Source: Candidatus Dormiibacterota bacterium
GTDB taxonomy: Bacteria > Chloroflexota > Dormibacteria > Dormibacterales > Dormibacteraceae
Assembly (NCBI GenBank): GCA_024280995.1
Contig: JAMXLM010000006.1
Span: forward strand, 1 to 38,768
Direction of reading: 5' to 3'
Length of the DNA stretch: 38,768 nt
A program made the position numbers and the translations under genes. The notes under the pieces were generated by a model. It was not told where the DNA came from and made no database searches. It was given only the letters and a program-made list of their open reading frames with translations. Of the stretch, positions 15,235-22,874 are shown piece after piece (within the stretch, counting starts at the first letter, position 1; each line of letters opens with the position of its first letter).

Positions 15235-16967
15235 GCGAGCGCCTCCTCGTACTCCTGTGACAGCAGTGCGCGGTACAGGGCGTTGGTTCGCATCAGCTCG
15301 GTGTGCGTGTCGACGGCGACGATTGTTCCGCCGTCGATCAATGCGACCCGGTCGGCCAGGGCGAGCGTCGAAGGTCGGTGGACGACCAGCAACCCGGTCA
15401 CCCCCTCGAGGACGTGCGCGAGCGACTCCTCGATCATCGCCTCCGTGTGCACGTCGACCGAGGAAAGTGGGTCGTCGAGAACCAGGACCGGTGGACGGCC
15501 GAGCACCGCGCGGGCCAAAGCCAGGCGTTGTCGCTGGCCGCCGGACAGCGTGTAGCCCTGCTCGCCGACGCGGGTCTCCAGGCCCCATGGCAGGTCCCAC
15601 ACGAACCCGGCCTGGGCGACGTCGATCGCGCGCTTCAGCTCCTCGTCCGAATCGATCGCGCGACCCATGACGAGGTTCTCGTGCACGGAAGCCGAGAACA
15701 GGATCGGCTCCTCGAAGGCGAAGCCGATGCACGACCTCAGCGAACGCAGCAGGATGTCGCGAACGTCGACGCCGTCGATGAAGATGTTCCCCTCCGTCAT
15801 GTCGTACAGGCGGGGCACCAGGTACGACAAGGTGGTCTTCCCGCTCCCGGTGCGGCCCACGATCCCGACCGTCTCCCCCGGCTCGACCACGAGGTTCAGG
15901 TCGCGCAAGATCCACTCGTCGGACTTCGGGTACTTGAAACCGACGCCACGGAACTCGAGGCGCCCGACGCACGTCTCGAGCGCGCGAGCGCGAGGCCGGT
16001 CGGTGATCTCGGGGTGCGTTTCCATCACCTCGGCGAGCCGCTGGCTCGCGGTGCCGCACTCCTCGCTCATGGACAGCACCCAGCCGAGCGCGTCCATCGG
16101 AAAGATGAGCATGAAGACGTAGCTCATGAACGCGACCAGCCCGCCGATCGTCAGGCTTCCCTGGACGACGTGCAGGCCGCCGAGCAGGAGCACGCCGACC
16201 AACGACAGGTTGGGAAGGAAGTTGATGGTCGTCCAGAGGTCAGCCCTCGCGCCGACCCCTTTCAGGCTCGTCTCGCGGATCTCGCGCGCCTGCGTCTCGA
16301 ACCGCTCCTGCATCAGCGGCGCCCGGCCGAAGGCCTTGATGATGCGGACACCCGTCGCCATCTCCTCGATCGTCGTCGTGAGGTCGCCGGACAGGTCCTG
16401 CAGCCGCCGGGCGATGAGCTTGTACCTCTTGTGGAAGACCGTGCTGAAGAAGGCGATCGGGAGCATGAACGCGATCACCAGCAACGCGAGCTCCCAGTCG
16501 AGCTGCAGCATCAAGACCAGGACGACGGCGAAGGTGAAGAAGATCTGGCCGAACCAGATCAGGCCGAACCCGACGAACCGACGGATGGTCGAGATATCCG
16601 CGATCGCGCGCGACAGCAGCTGCCCCGACTGCCAGTTGTCGTGGAACGAGACCTGCAAGCTCTGCAGGTGCGCGTAGAAGTCGTTGCGAAGGTCTGTCTC
16701 CATGCGCAGCGACGCGACGCCCGAGAAGTGCCGCCGCGAGACGATCAGCGCGAACTCGATTCCGGCAACGACGATCAGGAGCCCTACCAGCTGGACGAGG
16801 TTCTGCTGCTCGCGGTGCGCGATCGGCCCGTCGATGATGAACTGGATGACTTTCGGGATGGACGCGGCTGCGGCGAGTCCTCCCACCTGGGACGTGACGA
16901 AAACGGCGACGAGGAAGACGTACGGCCGCATGTACGGCACGTAGCGCCTGAGCGCTAGAAGACCCAA
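15231..16967 (-). CDS. ABC exporter half-transporter, degenerate ATPase site subunit
   Basis: A 578-residue exporter subunit with six membrane helices, then Walker A GRTGSGKTT, signature LSGGQRQR, Walker B VLVLDDPLSSVD and H-loop VVHRPST. The residue after Walker B, normally the catalytic Glu, is Asp. That is the pattern of the degenerate-site member of heterodimeric exporters such as TM287/288 and BmrC/BmrD, and fits the following gene having the consensus Glu. The start is TTG at 16967; a GAGG eleven bases upstream is a weak ribosome site. It follows the CopD-like gene by 48 bp on the same strand. Confidence 0.92.
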   Translation of the reverse strand: MGLLALRRYVPYMRPYVFLVAVFVTSQVGGLAAAASIPKVIQFIIDGPIAHREQQNLVQLVGLLIVVAGIEFALIVSRRHFSGVASLRMETDLRNDFYAHLQSLQVSFHDNWQSGQLLSRAIADISTIRRFVGFGLIWFGQIFFTFAVVLVLMLQLDWELALLVIAFMLPIAFFSTVFHKRYKLIARRLQDLSGDLTTTIEEMATGVRIIKAFGRAPLMQERFETQAREIRETSLKGVGARADLWTTINFLPNLSLVGVLLLGGLHVVQGSLTIGGLVAFMSYVFMLIFPMDALGWVLSMSEECGTASQRLAEVMETHPEITDRPRARALETCVGRLEFRGVGFKYPKSDEWILRDLNLVVEPGETVGIVGRTGSGKTTLSYLVPRLYDMTEGNIFIDGVDVRDILLRSLRSCIGFAFEEPILFSASVHENLVMGRAIDSDEELKRAIDVAQAGFVWDLPWGLETRVGEQGYTLSGGQRQRLALARAVLGRPPVLVLDDPLSSVDVHTEAMIEESLAHVLEGVTGLLVVHRPSTLALADRVALIDGGTIVAVDTHTELMRTNALYRALLSQEYEEALA

Positions 16968-17015
16968 ATGAAATGCAACCTCAGTGGCGGCGGCACGAGA
17001 AGTTTACGGCGGCCT

Positions 17016-17594
17016 CTACATCGGGAACGCGGCGAGAACGGCGGTCAGTCCAACGACGACCACCGCGGCGGCCGCGTCGAGTCGCGTGGCCGGCATCCCG
17101 CGGCGCCATGACAGCGACAGGGCCATCATGACGAGCACCGCGACGACCTTGAGACTCAGCACCTCGCCGTAGACCGTCGTCCACAGGTCGCTCAGGTCGT
17201 TGAGCCTGTCCGTCGCCTGGATGGCTCCGGTGAGCGCCGTCACGCCGAAGGCGATCAGGGCGATTCGCGCGAAGCGTTCGACGAGCTCGCGCGCCTCGGC
17301 TGAACCCCAGCCTCCTGGCGGGCGGAGCGTCGCCATGGCCAGGATGCCTCCGGCCCACAGGCCCGCGGACAGCAGATGGACGGTGCCGATCAGCAGATCG
17401 CGTGGCGGCCCCACGACCAGCAGCCCCAACGCGCCCGCGGCCGCCCCGCCCACGATGTTCCTCACCGGCGGCTGCGCCCAGCCGAGGGCCGGCCTCAGGC
17501 GCGCAAGGCGGAGCACCACGAGGGACCCGATCGCCAGCAGCAGCCCGAGGAACTCGACGAAATGGACGGCCGCGACGAATACGTCACGCGGCAG
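17016..17594 (-). CDS. CopD-like integral membrane protein
   Basis: About 192 residues with five or six hydrophobic helices. VHFVEFLGLLLAIGSLVVL opens the protein, then GTVHLLSAGLWAGGILAMA, LIAFGVTALTGAIQA and LSLKVVAVLVMMALS. The histidine/tryptophan helix HLLSAGLWAGG resembles the CopD (copper resistance D) family of inner-membrane proteins. The start is uncertain: the frame has no ATG, GTG or TTG that keeps the first helix. CTG at 17594, inside the end of mnmA, is the best candidate; the first GTG would remove much of helix 1. It overlaps mnmA by 11 bp, so initiation by coupling is plausible. A role in copper handling is only a family-level guess. Confidence 0.68.
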   Translation of the reverse strand: MPRDVFVAAVHFVEFLGLLLAIGSLVVLRLARLRPALGWAQPPVRNIVGGAAAGALGLLVVGPPRDLLIGTVHLLSAGLWAGGILAMATLRPPGGWGSAEARELVERFARIALIAFGVTALTGAIQATDRLNDLSDLWTTVYGEVLSLKVVAVLVMMALSLSWRRGMPATRLDAAAAVVVVGLTAVLAAFPM

Positions 17595-18627
17595 CTGCGA
17601 TCGTTCCTCCGCCGAGGACCCTGGTCCCCGAGTAGAGCACCGCGGCCTGACCGGGAGCCGCGCCGAGGAACGGTTCGTGCAGGTCGAGGCCGCCGTCGCG
17701 ATAGGTCGCGGGGATGGCGGGCGCGTGGTAGCGAAGTCGCGCCTGGCATGCGAGCGGCTCGGTCGCCACGCCGTCGATGAAGCTGACCTCTTCGAGCTGC
17801 ACCCGACGCACCTCGAGCTGCTCGCGCCGGCCGACGACCACGACGTTCGATGCAGCGTCGACGCGGAGCACGTACCACGGCCCCGGCTCGGCCAGGCTGC
17901 CGAATCCGGCGCGCTGGCCGACGGTGTACAGAGGCGTGCCCCGGTGCTCGCCCAGCACGCGGCCGTGGTAGTCGACCACGGCGCCGGCGTGCACCGGCAG
18001 CCGCGCCGCGAGATACCGCGCGGTCTCACCGCGCGGGACGAAGCAGATCTCCTGGCTCTCGGCCTTGTTTGCCACCGGCAGCCCGAACTCCCTCGCATGC
18101 TCTCTGACCTCGGACTTCGTCATCCCACCGAGCGGGAAGACGAGTCGCGCGAGGCGCTCTCGGTCCAGGTGGTAGAGCATGTACGACTGGTCCTTGGCCG
18201 GATCGAGGGCCGCGTGAAGCTCGGCGCCGTTGAGCACTCGCGCGTAATGGCCGGTCGCCATCCGGTCGAAGCCCAGCTCGAGCACCCGGTCGAGCATCAG
18301 GTCGAAACGCACGAAGGCGTTGCACCGCACGCATGGGTTGGGTGTCCGGCCTTCGAGGTAGGCGCGGTGAAACGGCTCGATGACGCGCTCGCCGAACTCT
18401 GCCTCCAGGTTCCAGCAGTAATAAGGAATGCCGAGCAGGCTCGCGACCCGCCGCGCGTCTTCGACGGCGTTGAGCGAGCAGCACCCGCCGTGCCGCGCCG
18501 CTTCTTCGCCGTCATCACGAGGCCACTGCTGCAAAGTCACGCCGACGACTTCGTGGCCCCGCGCCTGGAGGAGCGCGGCCGCGACGGACGAGTCGACGCC
18601 ACCCGACATGGCGACGGCGATCCTCAC
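17584..18627 (-). CDS. mnmA: tRNA-specific 2-thiouridylase MnmA
   Basis: A 347-residue enzyme that makes the 2-thio group of s2U34 in tRNA Lys, Glu and Gln. The ATP-pyrophosphatase P-loop SGGVDSS is at residues 8-14. The catalytic Cys102 is in RTPNPCVRCN, and the second active Cys195 is in SQEICFVPRG. The C-terminal beta-barrel is complete. The start is GTG 18627, overlapping the stop of the upstream flavoprotein gene in GTGA. The frame continues open upstream but is antisense-like there. The GTG gives MRIAVAMSGG, which fits the family N terminus exactly. Confidence 0.96.
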   Translation of the reverse strand: MRIAVAMSGGVDSSVAAALLQARGHEVVGVTLQQWPRDDGEEAARHGGCCSLNAVEDARRVASLLGIPYYCWNLEAEFGERVIEPFHRAYLEGRTPNPCVRCNAFVRFDLMLDRVLELGFDRMATGHYARVLNGAELHAALDPAKDQSYMLYHLDRERLARLVFPLGGMTKSEVREHAREFGLPVANKAESQEICFVPRGETARYLAARLPVHAGAVVDYHGRVLGEHRGTPLYTVGQRAGFGSLAEPGPWYVLRVDAASNVVVVGRREQLEVRRVQLEEVSFIDGVATEPLACQARLRYHAPAIPATYRDGGLDLHEPFLGAAPGQAAVLYSGTRVLGGGTIAAAA

Positions 18628-19844
18628 GATCTCCGTCCGGCGATGTCGTTCACCACGATCTCGGCATCTTCGCCCACGCCGTACAGGATCGCGGACTTCT
18701 GCTTCCTCATCCAGTGCACTCCAACAAAGTAGAGACCCGGAACGGATGAGCGCCCGTCCTTCTGGACCGGAAAGCCGGCGTCGTCGAAGACGTCGGCCTT
18801 GACCCAGCCGTACTCCGGCCGGTAGCCGCTCGTCCAGATGACCGATGTGATGCCTTCGTGTTTCACGTCGAGGCGCTGCCTGGTGGAGATCCGCATCGGT
18901 GGCGGAATGTCGTGATCGGGAATCGGCAATCCGTTTTTCGCGAGGTGCCGGTCTATGTACGCCCGGAGGTCGGCCCAACGCGCGTCTCCGAAATCGACGC
19001 TGGCCGCGAGGTCGTCGGCGAAGCTGATGCTGTCGCCGTCGGCGCCGAGAAACCTGCCCACGAGCTCGACCCCGTCGCGATGCAGCGTCCGGAAGTGAAG
19101 GTCCCGCCCGCCGTGATGGCCGGTCGCCTGCGGGTTTCCAAAGAGCCGCACGGCCGGCCACGCCACCATCTCCGGAGTCCGATCCGCAAAACCTGATGCA
19201 TGCATCAGAGTCACGGTGTCCTGGTCGCCGGTACGTCGCGGAATCCAGCCGCATCGCCCGCAGGCCAGCACCACCTTGCGCCCTGCCTCGTGCAGCTCTT
19301 CGGCGAGCTGACAGCCCGTCTGACCGCTGCCGACGATAAGCACGTTGCCGGGGGGAAGCCGATCCGGGCTGCCGTAATCCTCGGCAAGCACCTGGTTCAG
19401 CCATGTAGGCAACGTCTCTGCGCCCGCCGGCCGGTGAGCCTTCTGGAACGCGCCCGTCGCCACGACAACGGTCCGCGCCCTGATCCGTCCGTCCGGAACC
19501 CTGAGCGAGAACGATCCATCCGCCTCGACTTCGAGTCGGTCGACCGGACACTGTTCCTTGACCTCCGGCCGGAACGAGCCGACCCATCCTTCGAAGTAGT
19601 CGACGAGCTCGGTCAGCGTCAGAAAGCCGTCCGGATCCGGACCTTCGTACGGGGCGCCGGGCAACCTGGTCTCCGAGTTGGGGGTGACCAGGCAGAAGGA
19701 GTCCCAGCGCCGGCTGCGCCACGTCTCGGCAATCCGCTCGGCCTCCAGGACCACGTGCTCGACGCCCGCTTGCTTGAGATACCAGCTAGTGGAAAGGCCG
19801 GCCTGGCCCCCGCCCACGATCGCAACCTCGACGTCGTAGCTCAC
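18624..19844 (-). CDS. flavin-containing monooxygenase-like FAD/NAD(P) oxidoreductase
   Basis: A 406-residue two-dinucleotide-binding flavoprotein. The FAD Rossmann motif VAIVGGGQAGLSTSWYL is at residues 7-23, followed by a strand ending in VVLEAER. A second Rossmann motif VLIVGSGQTGCQLAEEL lies near residue 170, for NAD(P)H. A conserved VVVATGAF and the C-terminal GLYFVGVHW close the FAD site. The layout matches the YUCCA/flavin monooxygenase-like family; the substrate is unknown. The start is GTG 19844. The divergent plus-strand gene begins only 17 bp away. It leads a run into mnmA, the CopD-like gene and the ABC exporter. Confidence 0.86.
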   Translation of the reverse strand: MSYDVEVAIVGGGQAGLSTSWYLKQAGVEHVVLEAERIAETWRSRRWDSFCLVTPNSETRLPGAPYEGPDPDGFLTLTELVDYFEGWVGSFRPEVKEQCPVDRLEVEADGSFSLRVPDGRIRARTVVVATGAFQKAHRPAGAETLPTWLNQVLAEDYGSPDRLPPGNVLIVGSGQTGCQLAEELHEAGRKVVLACGRCGWIPRRTGDQDTVTLMHASGFADRTPEMVAWPAVRLFGNPQATGHHGGRDLHFRTLHRDGVELVGRFLGADGDSISFADDLAASVDFGDARWADLRAYIDRHLAKNGLPIPDHDIPPPMRISTRQRLDVKHEGITSVIWTSGYRPEYGWVKADVFDDAGFPVQKDGRSSVPGLYFVGVHWMRKQKSAILYGVGEDAEIVVNDIAGRRS

Positions 19845-19861
19845 GCCCGATAGTTAAGGGG

Positions 19862-20395
19862 ATGGCGCTGAGTGACGTACAGGCGGGCCGAGTCGGCGAG
19901 TTCCTGTTAGCCGTCTACGCCATGCTGACCACGGACGGCGCCCTCGTCCCGTTCCAGGTCGACGCGGACGACGACCATCGGGATCTCGTCGTTGCCGTGA
20001 AGGGCAAAAGCACATTCGCCTCGCTGCAGGCGAAGGCGTGCTTCAAGTTGGGCGAGTCTGGCTTCGTGCAGTCGAACGCGACTTACTCCGAAGCCTCGAT
20101 CCCGCGGGACCCAGCCTGGATATACGTGATCGTGCTGGTACTGGATCTTGAGCCGGTGGTGTGGTGGGTCATCCCCGCGCCCGACTTCAACCGCATCGCG
20201 TCCAGGTCGGCCGCGCGCGGGGGACACGAGGTGGAGCTGCACTTCCGCGCATACCCGGACCGCGACGACGCCGCTGCTCCTTTTCGCGTGCCAACCCGGG
20301 AGCTAGGGCCGCGCCTGCTCCAGCTGATCGACGCGCTCCCGCCATCCACCGAGCCATTGCCCGGCGCTCACATCGTTATGGCGAAACTTCGTTAA
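19862..20395 (+). CDS. uncharacterised protein, possible PD-(D/E)xK-type nuclease fold
   Basis: A 177-residue protein I cannot assign to a family. The N-terminal part reads like a restriction-endonuclease-like core: helix GRVGEFLLAVYAML with Glu13, then Asp41 in DHRDLVVAVKG, then SLQAKACF with Gln56-x-Lys58. This arrangement (E...D...QxK) recalls DUF4365-like proteins. It is a pattern match only, and a catalytic role is not shown. A middle strand VIVLVLDLEPVVWWVI is strongly hydrophobic. The ATG at 19862 has no spaced Shine-Dalgarno; GATAGT ends 7 bp upstream, suggesting a leaderless start. The gene stands alone between two minus-strand operons. Confidence 0.6.
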   Translation: MALSDVQAGRVGEFLLAVYAMLTTDGALVPFQVDADDDHRDLVVAVKGKSTFASLQAKACFKLGESGFVQSNATYSEASIPRDPAWIYVIVLVLDLEPVVWWVIPAPDFNRIASRSAARGGHEVELHFRAYPDRDDAAAPFRVPTRELGPRLLQLIDALPPSTEPLPGAHIVMAKLR

Positions 20396-20424
20396 TAACG
20401 AAGCCGCCGTAGTTGCTCCGGCTT
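20387..20424. terminator. palindrome and stem-loop between convergent genes
   Basis: Two inverted repeats follow each other. CTTCGTTA / TAACGAAG (20387-20394 and 20396-20403) has 8-bp arms around one base and includes the stop codon of the plus-strand gene. AAGCCG / CGGCTT (20401-20406 and 20419-20424) has a 12-nt loop and reaches the stop of the NIL-domain gene. Together they fill the 27-bp gap between convergent genes and probably end transcription in both directions. Confidence 0.5.
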
Positions 20425-20662
20425 ATTCGACCAGGTCGCCCTCGGCCTGCTCCACCGTCACTCCCTTCGATTCCAGGAACTCGATGCCGCGGTCGAGCTC
20501 GTCGGACTCGCCGGTCACCTCGAGCAGGACCCAACCGTGGTCCTTGGTCACGTCGGCCCGCCGGATGTTGGTCACGATCTCGAAGCTGCGGCCGAGCTGG
20601 TAGATCACAGGCTCCTTCACCAGGGAAGGCCCGAAGATCAGCTTCAGGCGGCGCCGCGCCAT
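20423..20662 (-). CDS. NIL-domain protein
   Basis: A 79-residue stand-alone NIL domain: RLKLIFGPSLVKEPVIYQL, a conserved Asn/Ile/Arg block (VTNIRRADVT), then GWVLLEVTG and the C-terminal helix plus strand ending GVTVEQ. NIL domains bind methionine or related ligands in MetN and occur in ferredoxin-fused proteins of sulfur amino acid synthesis. It is the last gene of the epimerase-thrC-sulfur carrier-NIL run, 22 bp after the carrier gene. Its neighbours suggest a part in methionine/cysteine formation or sensing; this is inference. Confidence 0.85.
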   Translation of the reverse strand: MARRRLKLIFGPSLVKEPVIYQLGRSFEIVTNIRRADVTKDHGWVLLEVTGESDELDRGIEFLESKGVTVEQAEGDLVE

Positions 20663-20684
20663 GACGGCGCGAGTGTAAGGCGGG

Positions 20685-20957
20685 TTACCCCCCAGCGACC
20701 GCCGGCACGATCGAGATCTCGTCCTTCGCCCCGACCCGCGCCTTCAGCCCGGACCCCAGCCGCACGTCCTCGTCGTTCAAGTAGACGTTCACGAACTGGC
20801 GGAGCTCGCCGTTCTCGTCCAGCAGCCGGTCGCGGAAGCCCGGATATCGCGCGTCAAGCGCCTCGATCGCCGACGCCAGGTCCTCAGCCTCGACATCGAC
20901 GGTGACCTCACCGTCCGACAGCCTGCGCAGCGGACCGGGGATTCGAAATTGAGCCAT
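20685..20957 (-). CDS. ubiquitin-like sulfur carrier protein (CysO/MoaD/ThiS family)
   Basis: A 90-residue beta-grasp protein ending in the diagnostic Gly-Gly (VPAVAGG). The C-terminal carboxylate of such proteins is adenylated and turned into a thiocarboxylate that donates sulfur. The sequence (RIPGPLRRLSDGEVTVDVEA, YPGFRDRLLDENG, FVNVYLNDEDVR) looks closer to CysO and small archaeal modifiers than to ThiS. It starts with ATG 4 bp after the thrC stop. Mycobacterial CysO works with CysM and the JAMM protease Mec, which are not in this window; here its partner genes are threonine synthase and a NIL protein. Confidence 0.9.
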   Translation of the reverse strand: MAQFRIPGPLRRLSDGEVTVDVEAEDLASAIEALDARYPGFRDRLLDENGELRQFVNVYLNDEDVRLGSGLKARVGAKDEISIVPAVAGG

Positions 20958-20961
20958 CGCC

Positions 20962-22197
20962 CTAAATACTCACCTTTTCGCGAAACGACTTCATCGTCGG
21001 TTCTATTTCCACGCGCCTCGCGTGCCCGTTCGCCGAGGCCAGCACATCCGCCGTCTTCAGGCCGTGCCCTGTGACATAAGCGACGACGACCTCGTCCCCA
21101 TTCCACCGACCCGCGCGGGCCAGCTTGGCAAGGACGCCGATCGTCACGCCTCCCGCCGTCTCGGTGAAGATCCCCTCCGTCCGGGCGAGAAGCCGCATCG
21201 CGTCGACGATCTCCTCCTCCGACACCGCCTCGACCACGCCGCCGGTCTCGTGCGCGATCCGGTTCACGTACACACCGTCCGACGGGTTGCCGATCGCGAT
21301 CGACCGCGCGATGGTGTCTGGCTTCACGGGCAGCACTCGCTCCGCTCCCGAGACGAACGCGTTGTACACCGGCGCGCAACCCAAGGCTTGAGCGCCGGTG
21401 AACGCGGGGACGCGGTCCGCCTTCACCAGTCCGTATTCGATGAGCTCCCGCACCGCCTGGCGGTGGCGGACGAACTGGCAGCCGGATGCGATCGGGATCA
21501 CGATCTCGTCCGGCAACCTCCACCCGAGCTGCTCCGCCGTCTCGAAGGTCAACGTCTTCGAGCCCTCGGCGTAGAACGGCCGGATGTTGATGTTGCAGAA
21601 GGCCCACGGCGTCGATTCGAGCAGCTGCGAGCACAACCGGTTGACGTCGTCATAGGTCCCACGCACGGCCACGACGTTCGCGCCGAACACGGAGATCGCC
21701 GCAACCTTCGCCGGCTCGAGGTCGATGGGAATGAACACGAAGCACTCGAGTCCCGCCCGCGCCGCGTACGCGGCGACCGCGTTCGCGAGGTTGCCGGTCG
21801 ACGCGCACGCCAGGGTCTCGAAGCCGTGCGCCCGCGCCCACGAGATGGCCACCGACACGACCCTGTCCTTGAAGGAGTTGGTCGGATTCATCGAGTCGTT
21901 CTTGAGATAGAGGTTGCGCAGCCCAAGCTCGGCGCCAAGGCGGTCGGCCTTGACGAGCGGAGTGAACCCCTCACCGAGGGTGACCACGTTCACCGAGTCT
22001 TCGACCGGCAGCAGGTCGCGGTAACGCCACATCGACTTCGGTCCGTCCTCGATGCGCGAGCGCTTGACGGTCTGCTTTAGCACGGCGGCGTCGTAGACGG
22101 CGTCCAGTGGGCCGAAGCACATCTCGCAGACGTGCGTGGCCTGGAGCTCGTACTCCGTGCCGCACTCGCGGCAGCGCAGCCCGACGACCTTCTGCAT
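20962..22197 (-). CDS. thrC: threonine synthase
   Basis: A 411-residue PLP enzyme converting O-phosphohomoserine to threonine. It opens with a zinc-ribbon-like segment (CRECG...CEMC, residues 9-30) seen in class II threonine synthases. The PLP lysine is in NPTNSFKDR, the phosphate-binding loop in ACASTGNLANA, and the C-terminal part has TAGGVTIGVLAKLA. The start is ATG 22197. It follows the epimerase-like gene by 13 bp and precedes the sulfur carrier gene by 4 bp. Because O-phosphohomoserine is also a precursor of homocysteine in some bacteria, the company of a sulfur carrier and NIL protein is notable. Confidence 0.94.
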   Translation of the reverse strand: MQKVVGLRCRECGTEYELQATHVCEMCFGPLDAVYDAAVLKQTVKRSRIEDGPKSMWRYRDLLPVEDSVNVVTLGEGFTPLVKADRLGAELGLRNLYLKNDSMNPTNSFKDRVVSVAISWARAHGFETLACASTGNLANAVAAYAARAGLECFVFIPIDLEPAKVAAISVFGANVVAVRGTYDDVNRLCSQLLESTPWAFCNINIRPFYAEGSKTLTFETAEQLGWRLPDEIVIPIASGCQFVRHRQAVRELIEYGLVKADRVPAFTGAQALGCAPVYNAFVSGAERVLPVKPDTIARSIAIGNPSDGVYVNRIAHETGGVVEAVSEEEIVDAMRLLARTEGIFTETAGGVTIGVLAKLARAGRWNGDEVVVAYVTGHGLKTADVLASANGHARRVEIEPTMKSFREKVSI

Positions 22198-22210
22198 TGG
22201 AAGCCTCAGT

Positions 22211-22867
22211 TTAGAGAGCCGAAATTCGAAGCCACCACGTCAGCGAGGCCCCCGGCTCGAGCATCGGAGCGGTTGTCGCCGGCTCGACCGCGATCTGGTG
22301 GTACCCGCCCAGGTCGCCGTTGCAAACCCAGACCGCGACGTCCGGCGTGAGGCTCGAGTCCCAGCTCACCTCGATCCGGCCGAGGCGCATCCGGTCCGTC
22401 GATCCGCGTGGGAGATACGACTTCGCGCTGGTGCCCTCGGGTACCTCGTCGACGCCGGGCATTCCGGGCTCGTACCTGAACAGTGGGTGCGCGCACCAGA
22501 AAGCCGAGTGTGGGGACGGCCCCGCGTTCCGGTACACGTAGGCGACGTCGACCGACGATCCAAGCGCGATCCGGCGCTCCAGCTCCCACGGCACGAGCCG
22601 CCCGCGACATCGCATCCAGCCTGGGCCCAGCACCTGCCATGGCAGCCGCCACGCCTCGCCGTGGTCGGGCAGCGTGTCTGTCGGCTCCAGGTTCGGCACC
22701 ATCTCGTCCCAGCCGAACGCCCCAGCCTCGACAAAGCCCTCCGCGGTAGGCTGGTCGACTCCGATGCCCTGGTCCAGGAGCTCTTCGCCGTCGAGGCGCA
22801 GCGACACGATCCGCCCCCCACGCTCGGGTCGAGCAACCAGCTCCCACCGCCCGGCTGCCATCCTCAT
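22211..22867 (-). CDS. aldose 1-epimerase-like (galactose mutarotase fold) protein
   Basis: About 218 residues with the signature GGRIVSLRLDGEELL at the N terminus (the GGRI-x-L block of galactose mutarotase-like proteins), AFGWDEMVPNL, and a late HPLFRYEPG with the His expected in the active site. It is shorter than typical aldose epimerases (about 300), so the exact substrate and even activity are uncertain. The chosen start is ATG 22867; TAGCAT lies 7 bp upstream (22875-22880), fitting a leaderless promoter. A second in-frame ATG is at 22861. The open frame to 22942 overlaps the divergent gene. It heads the thrC run. Confidence 0.72.
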   Translation of the reverse strand: MRMAAGRWELVARPERGGRIVSLRLDGEELLDQGIGVDQPTAEGFVEAGAFGWDEMVPNLEPTDTLPDHGEAWRLPWQVLGPGWMRCRGRLVPWELERRIALGSSVDVAYVYRNAGPSPHSAFWCAHPLFRYEPGMPGVDEVPEGTSAKSYLPRGSTDRMRLGRIEVSWDSSLTPDVAVWVCNGDLGGYHQIAVEPATTAPMLEPGASLTWWLRISAL

Positions 22868-22874
22868 CCTTGGG

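Noticed and set aside
20387..20403. Resemblance of the palindrome to lox/dif-type recombination sites
   Set aside because: The arms are only 8 bp, no recombinase gene is nearby, and the location between convergent genes is better explained by termination.
22674..22874. A longer N terminus for the secreted phosphoesterase starting at 22674
   Set aside because: The extension is Ser/Pro/Arg-rich, lies antisense inside the epimerase-like gene, and would bury the signal-like segment in the middle of the protein.
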